This document shows positions 12,936-64,000 of a stretch of DNA of 64,000 nucleotides, piece after piece. The stretch comes from Pycnopodia helianthoides. Lineage: Eukaryota; Echinodermata; Asteroidea; Forcipulatida; Asteriidae. Within the stretch, counting starts at the first letter, position 1. Each line of letters starts with the position of its first letter. The notes beneath the pieces were generated by a model that was not told the DNA's origin, did not search any database, and was given only the letters and a program-made list of their open reading frames with translations. The stretch spans positions 3,875,001-3,939,000 of the forward strand of contig CM063253.1 in NCBI GenBank assembly GCA_032158295.1. The letters run 5' to 3'. Position numbers and translations under genes: made by a program.

Positions 12936-13401
12936 GCAAGTTCTGATTAGAACCAAGTACGGTCTCTCGAGTGTTTCCATTCCACTCCGGGGCAGTTCTT
13001 ACACACAGCAAAGTAGTTATTACCACACGGTGTTACGGCAAGCCCACCAGTGACGTAAACAGACGTTTTCATTTAGGAAGGGGGTAGGCAAGCGGGGGCA
13101 AATACGTAATTGGGGGAGGGCTAATCAATGTATGGAACCACTCATGTGTGCATTTTCTCGATTCCATTTGAGCTCCCCCCAGTCTTCCCCCTTGTGATCC
13201 CCCCCCCTCCCCTGTTACACCACTGCCTAAACCAAAAATACAACAATTACTCTCTATTTATATCAGTTTCAATTTAGGAAAAACCGCACCCCAAATTCCA
13301 TCGCAAACGCGTCGATGATCCAACACGACCTCTGGTTGGAATTATTGTACTCCTCCGACATCCTGATAATGTGTTGCTTTCTCCGTTTTCTTTTTGTTCA
13401 G

Positions 13402-61942
<48,541 letters not shown>

Positions 61943-62009
61943 GTGGGTATTGCATTGCCATGGAAACTGTGGCTTGAATATTGTGTCAGAAACTTGGTGG
62001 GTGCAGAAA

Positions 62010-62408
62010 AAAATTGGCAACAAAAGGGTGTGCACAACATTGGTAAGATTGAAAGTATGAAACTGCTCACAGATTTACACATCTTACAGGGTATGAAGAT
62101 GGCCTCAGTGAAAAACTTCCCTTGAAATATTTTTTCTTGAAATGCCATACTTTTTTGAGAAATAAGTATTAAGAATTAGTATTGATCTCGCGAGTCTCAA
62201 ACCCGATCTCCGAGAACAGTGAAACGTATAAGGGTTTTTTTTTTGGGGGGGGGGGGGGTTGTTGGTTTTTTCCTTTAATTTATCGTGACTCAGATGACCG
62301 ATCGAGCTTAAACTTTCACAGGTTGTTATTTCATTCATATGTTGGGCCACACAAAGTGCGGACATGGTCTTTATCAATTTCCAATGTTGTCCACTTGCTT
62401 TTAATGTC
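62010..62408. repeat. Family I-like fold-back element
   Basis: 'tgtgcacaacattggtaaga' left and 'atttccaatgttgtccactt' right; right half has 'gaccgatcgagcttaaactt' and 'catatgttgggccacacaaa' as in other copies. A T/G run at 62234-62260 is internal. Confidence 0.65.
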
Positions 62409-62519
62409 CCCATCTAGCGTCTGTAAGAACCTAAACGGTAATAATAAGGATTGACAGTCAAAAATGTGGATAAGGCAGACTCATTGGTTGTGTGGTGGTT
62501 GGAGTATTACCCTTTATGT

Positions 62520-62655
62520 GAAGCAGTGACGTAACCAGAGGGGACCAGGGGGCGGGAAGAGGCCCCACAATCGGAGCCCTTGCCACTCCCTCTTCACTCA
62601 TGAGATCGAGAGAAAAAAACGGTTCGATACATTAACTATGTCTTTGCCCCAAAAT
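62520..62655 (+). repeat. Family E repeat
   Basis: 'agtgacgtaaccagagggga', 'catgagatcgagag' and 'aactatgtctttgcccc' in the order of the other two copies. Confidence 0.6.
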
Positions 62656-62734
62656 GTCTGGTTTAATACGCAACTAATGTTGATTTATCTGATATCCTAT
62701 TGCACACAGTGTACTTTCCTTTCTCGCCCTAGAC

Positions 62735-62890
62735 TTGGCTCCTTTTCGAACCCACGGCTTCGGCTGGGGCTCCGACTTGGGCTCCGTCAGTCATTTGAAA
62801 ACGTGCACTTCCAGTACGGGACTTGTAACAGGCGGACGGAGCCTAAGCCGGAAGCCGAAGCGTGCAGACGTGGTTTCGAAAAGGGCCATT
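62735..62890. repeat. Fold-back element, family D
   Basis: 'ccttttcgaacccacggctt' left, 'acgtggtttcgaaaagg' right, with 'ggctccgtcagtcattt' and 'cggacggagcctaagcc' inside, as at 18293-18449. Confidence 0.8.
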
Positions 62891-62899
62891 ATTAGTAAG

Positions 62900-62998
62900 G
62901 CCATGTCAGAATTAGCGGTTATGGCTTGAGCGTCACTTGAACAAGCATGGAAGCAACCATAGCAACACCCGTAGCTGCCAGTTCGGAAACTGCCTTAC
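62900..62998. repeat. Fold-back element, family J (short)
   Basis: 'ggccatgtcagaattagcgg' left, 'gccagttcggaaactgcc' right; matches the ends of 49776-49910 with a reduced centre. Confidence 0.7.
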
Positions 62999-63667
62999 AG
63001 GTCAAAGATTTATCTTTTCAAACTAATAATGGCTGAACATTCTATTAACTGTTGCCCTGATACATTCATCAGTGTAGCGCCCTCACGCATCAATGCTCGA
63101 GAGTATTGCAAGATTTCTGATGGGCATTTGAATTCCGTTTTGACTGACTCTCATGTACGTTCAATTAAGTTTCAATTTGTGATTAATTGTCTTATTTTGG
63201 GGGTAGAAAAAGTCAGTGGTCCTCGTTGAAGAAAAATATCGTCACTATACCAACAAAAATACAATTTAAACAAATCGAGAAAACCTTAAGTCTAAAATAC
63301 GTTGCCAAAAGTTACTGTCTGCAAAAGATTTTAAAATCCTACTACCGTCATGTTCCCTCTTTAAGAAACCGATGGCGAACACCGAATCTTACTATATGAA
63401 AAGGACTATTTCTGTTTTTTAACAAAATACTCCATAGGTTTATCCGAGTGCTAAATGGTATACGCCTGCACGGTACCGGTAACTATTTTGTTTGATTAAT
63501 TTCTGCAATAAAAAAGTTGAAAGTTAATTTCTCTGCCCTATTCCTGCCAAATTATAAAGCATTTCATAGCTTGAAAAAATATTATCTTAACAAGAGTACG
63601 AATTGTACATGGGTGGATTCTGCTTTAACTTTTCTCGCTAACTGACTTGTTTAATATTCCCCTAGCA

Positions 63668-63690
63668 CTTGGTGAGATTGCATTCTGATA
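63668..63690 (+). CDS. Terminal exon candidate A
   Basis: Acceptor-like 'aatattcccctag'. In the phase left by exon 15 it adds ALGEIAF and stops at 63690. Very short, and the pyrimidine tract is modest. Mutually exclusive with candidate B. Confidence 0.25.
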
Positions 63691-63780
63691 CGAAGATGTG
63701 GTACGTACAGAGTTAAAAACATTTGGTTTGGCGGACGTTTGAGCTTCATTAACATTACTTTTTCTTCTTGCTCATTTTAG

Positions 63781-63926
63781 AGATTGCACTGGTAGCCCGT
63801 TTAGAACTTCCTTCTACATCTAATGCTAGAAAACTACTATTAAAAAACTACTATAACTATAGAATTACCACACAGAAAAACAAACACCTGATATTTTTTC
63901 TGCGAGTGATTCGTCATCCACCATGA
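63781..63926 (+). CDS. Terminal exon candidate B
   Basis: Strong acceptor 'tttttcttcttgctcatttt' + AG. In phase it reads EIALVARLELPSTSNARK, then a Lys/Tyr/Asn-rich stretch, with a stop at 63926. No family resemblance, and the base composition is not coding-like after the first 18 residues. The true last exon may instead lie beyond the window. Confidence 0.25.
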
Positions 63927-64000
63927 GCACCTGATTAACCACGTGACCAATAACCATTATACTGAATGCTGTACTTGCTTTTACGACACTAATCAAAACG

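Larger units (their letters stand above)
1..13401. other. Upstream flank or 5' intron: repeats, no supported exon
   Basis: No ectodomain exon ending in the phase needed by the first exon (one base of a split codon) could be recognised here. The stretch holds repeat copies listed separately, homopolymer T/G/C runs (for example 3260-3300, 3885-3896, 6338-6347), a purine-rich tract (727-786), TTG/TTC-rich sequence (971-1110), a G-rich degenerate repeat near 9300 and a TATA-like site at 4012. Stretches 3460-5560, 5860-7470, 7630-9280 and 9480-11430 show nothing else I can support. Missing a short, poorly conserved exon is possible. Confidence 0.6.
61943..64000 (+). other. Last intron or 3' flank
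   Basis: Family I-like 62010-62408, family E 62520-62655, family D 62735-62890, family J 62900-62998, then about 670 bases with nothing recognised before the terminal-exon candidates. Confidence 0.75.

Overview
This is animal genomic DNA: one large, intron-rich gene on the + strand inside AT-rich, repeat-dense sequence. About 3% of the window is recognisable coding sequence. Fifteen consecutive exons (13402-61942; 1,989 nt, about 662 complete codons) join with matching phases and consensus GT/AG borders. They encode the carboxy-terminal two thirds of a single-pass receptor guanylate cyclase: a Cys-rich juxtamembrane ectodomain segment, one membrane helix, a kinase-homology domain (KHD), a linker coiled coil, a class III cyclase domain and a hydrophilic tail. 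The amino-terminal ectodomain exons are not recognisable in the first 13.4 kb and probably lie upstream of the window. The end of the protein is not settled; two short terminal-exon candidates are given near 63.7-63.9 kb.

Organism: gene architecture (introns of 0.35-6.4 kb) and the repeats (many short fold-back elements, tRNA-derived SINE-like elements, GT/GTT microsatellites) fit a marine deuterostome. An echinoderm is most likely, perhaps a sea star. This is pattern recognition, not a database result. The Cys-rich segment next to the membrane helix recalls the echinoderm sperm receptor cyclases (receptors for egg peptides such as speract, resact or asterosap); that assignment is inference.

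Layout: 1-13401 upstream flank or intron, repeats only plus a lone TATA-like site. 13402-13553 juxtamembrane and TM exon. 18549-39395 seven exons covering the KHD. 40203-40416 end of KHD plus coiled coil. 46295-59186 cyclase domain over five exons. 61753-61942 end of cyclase fold plus tail. 61943-64000 3' flank or last intron. A GC-rich minus-strand open frame with a downstream AATAAA in the first intron (15308-15733) is the only hint of another transcribed unit.

How it works: ligand binding outside (exons missing here) would act through the TM helix, KHD and coiled coil to switch the cyclase on and make cGMP. The catalytic metal aspartates and the Glu/Cys guanine-selectivity residues are all present, so the enzyme should be active. 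The KHD lacks the catalytic Asp of true kinases, as is usual in this family. The introns are an archive of nested short mobile elements; several TTAA-flanked fold-back families interrupt one another, and two SINE-like copies each carry a different inserted element.
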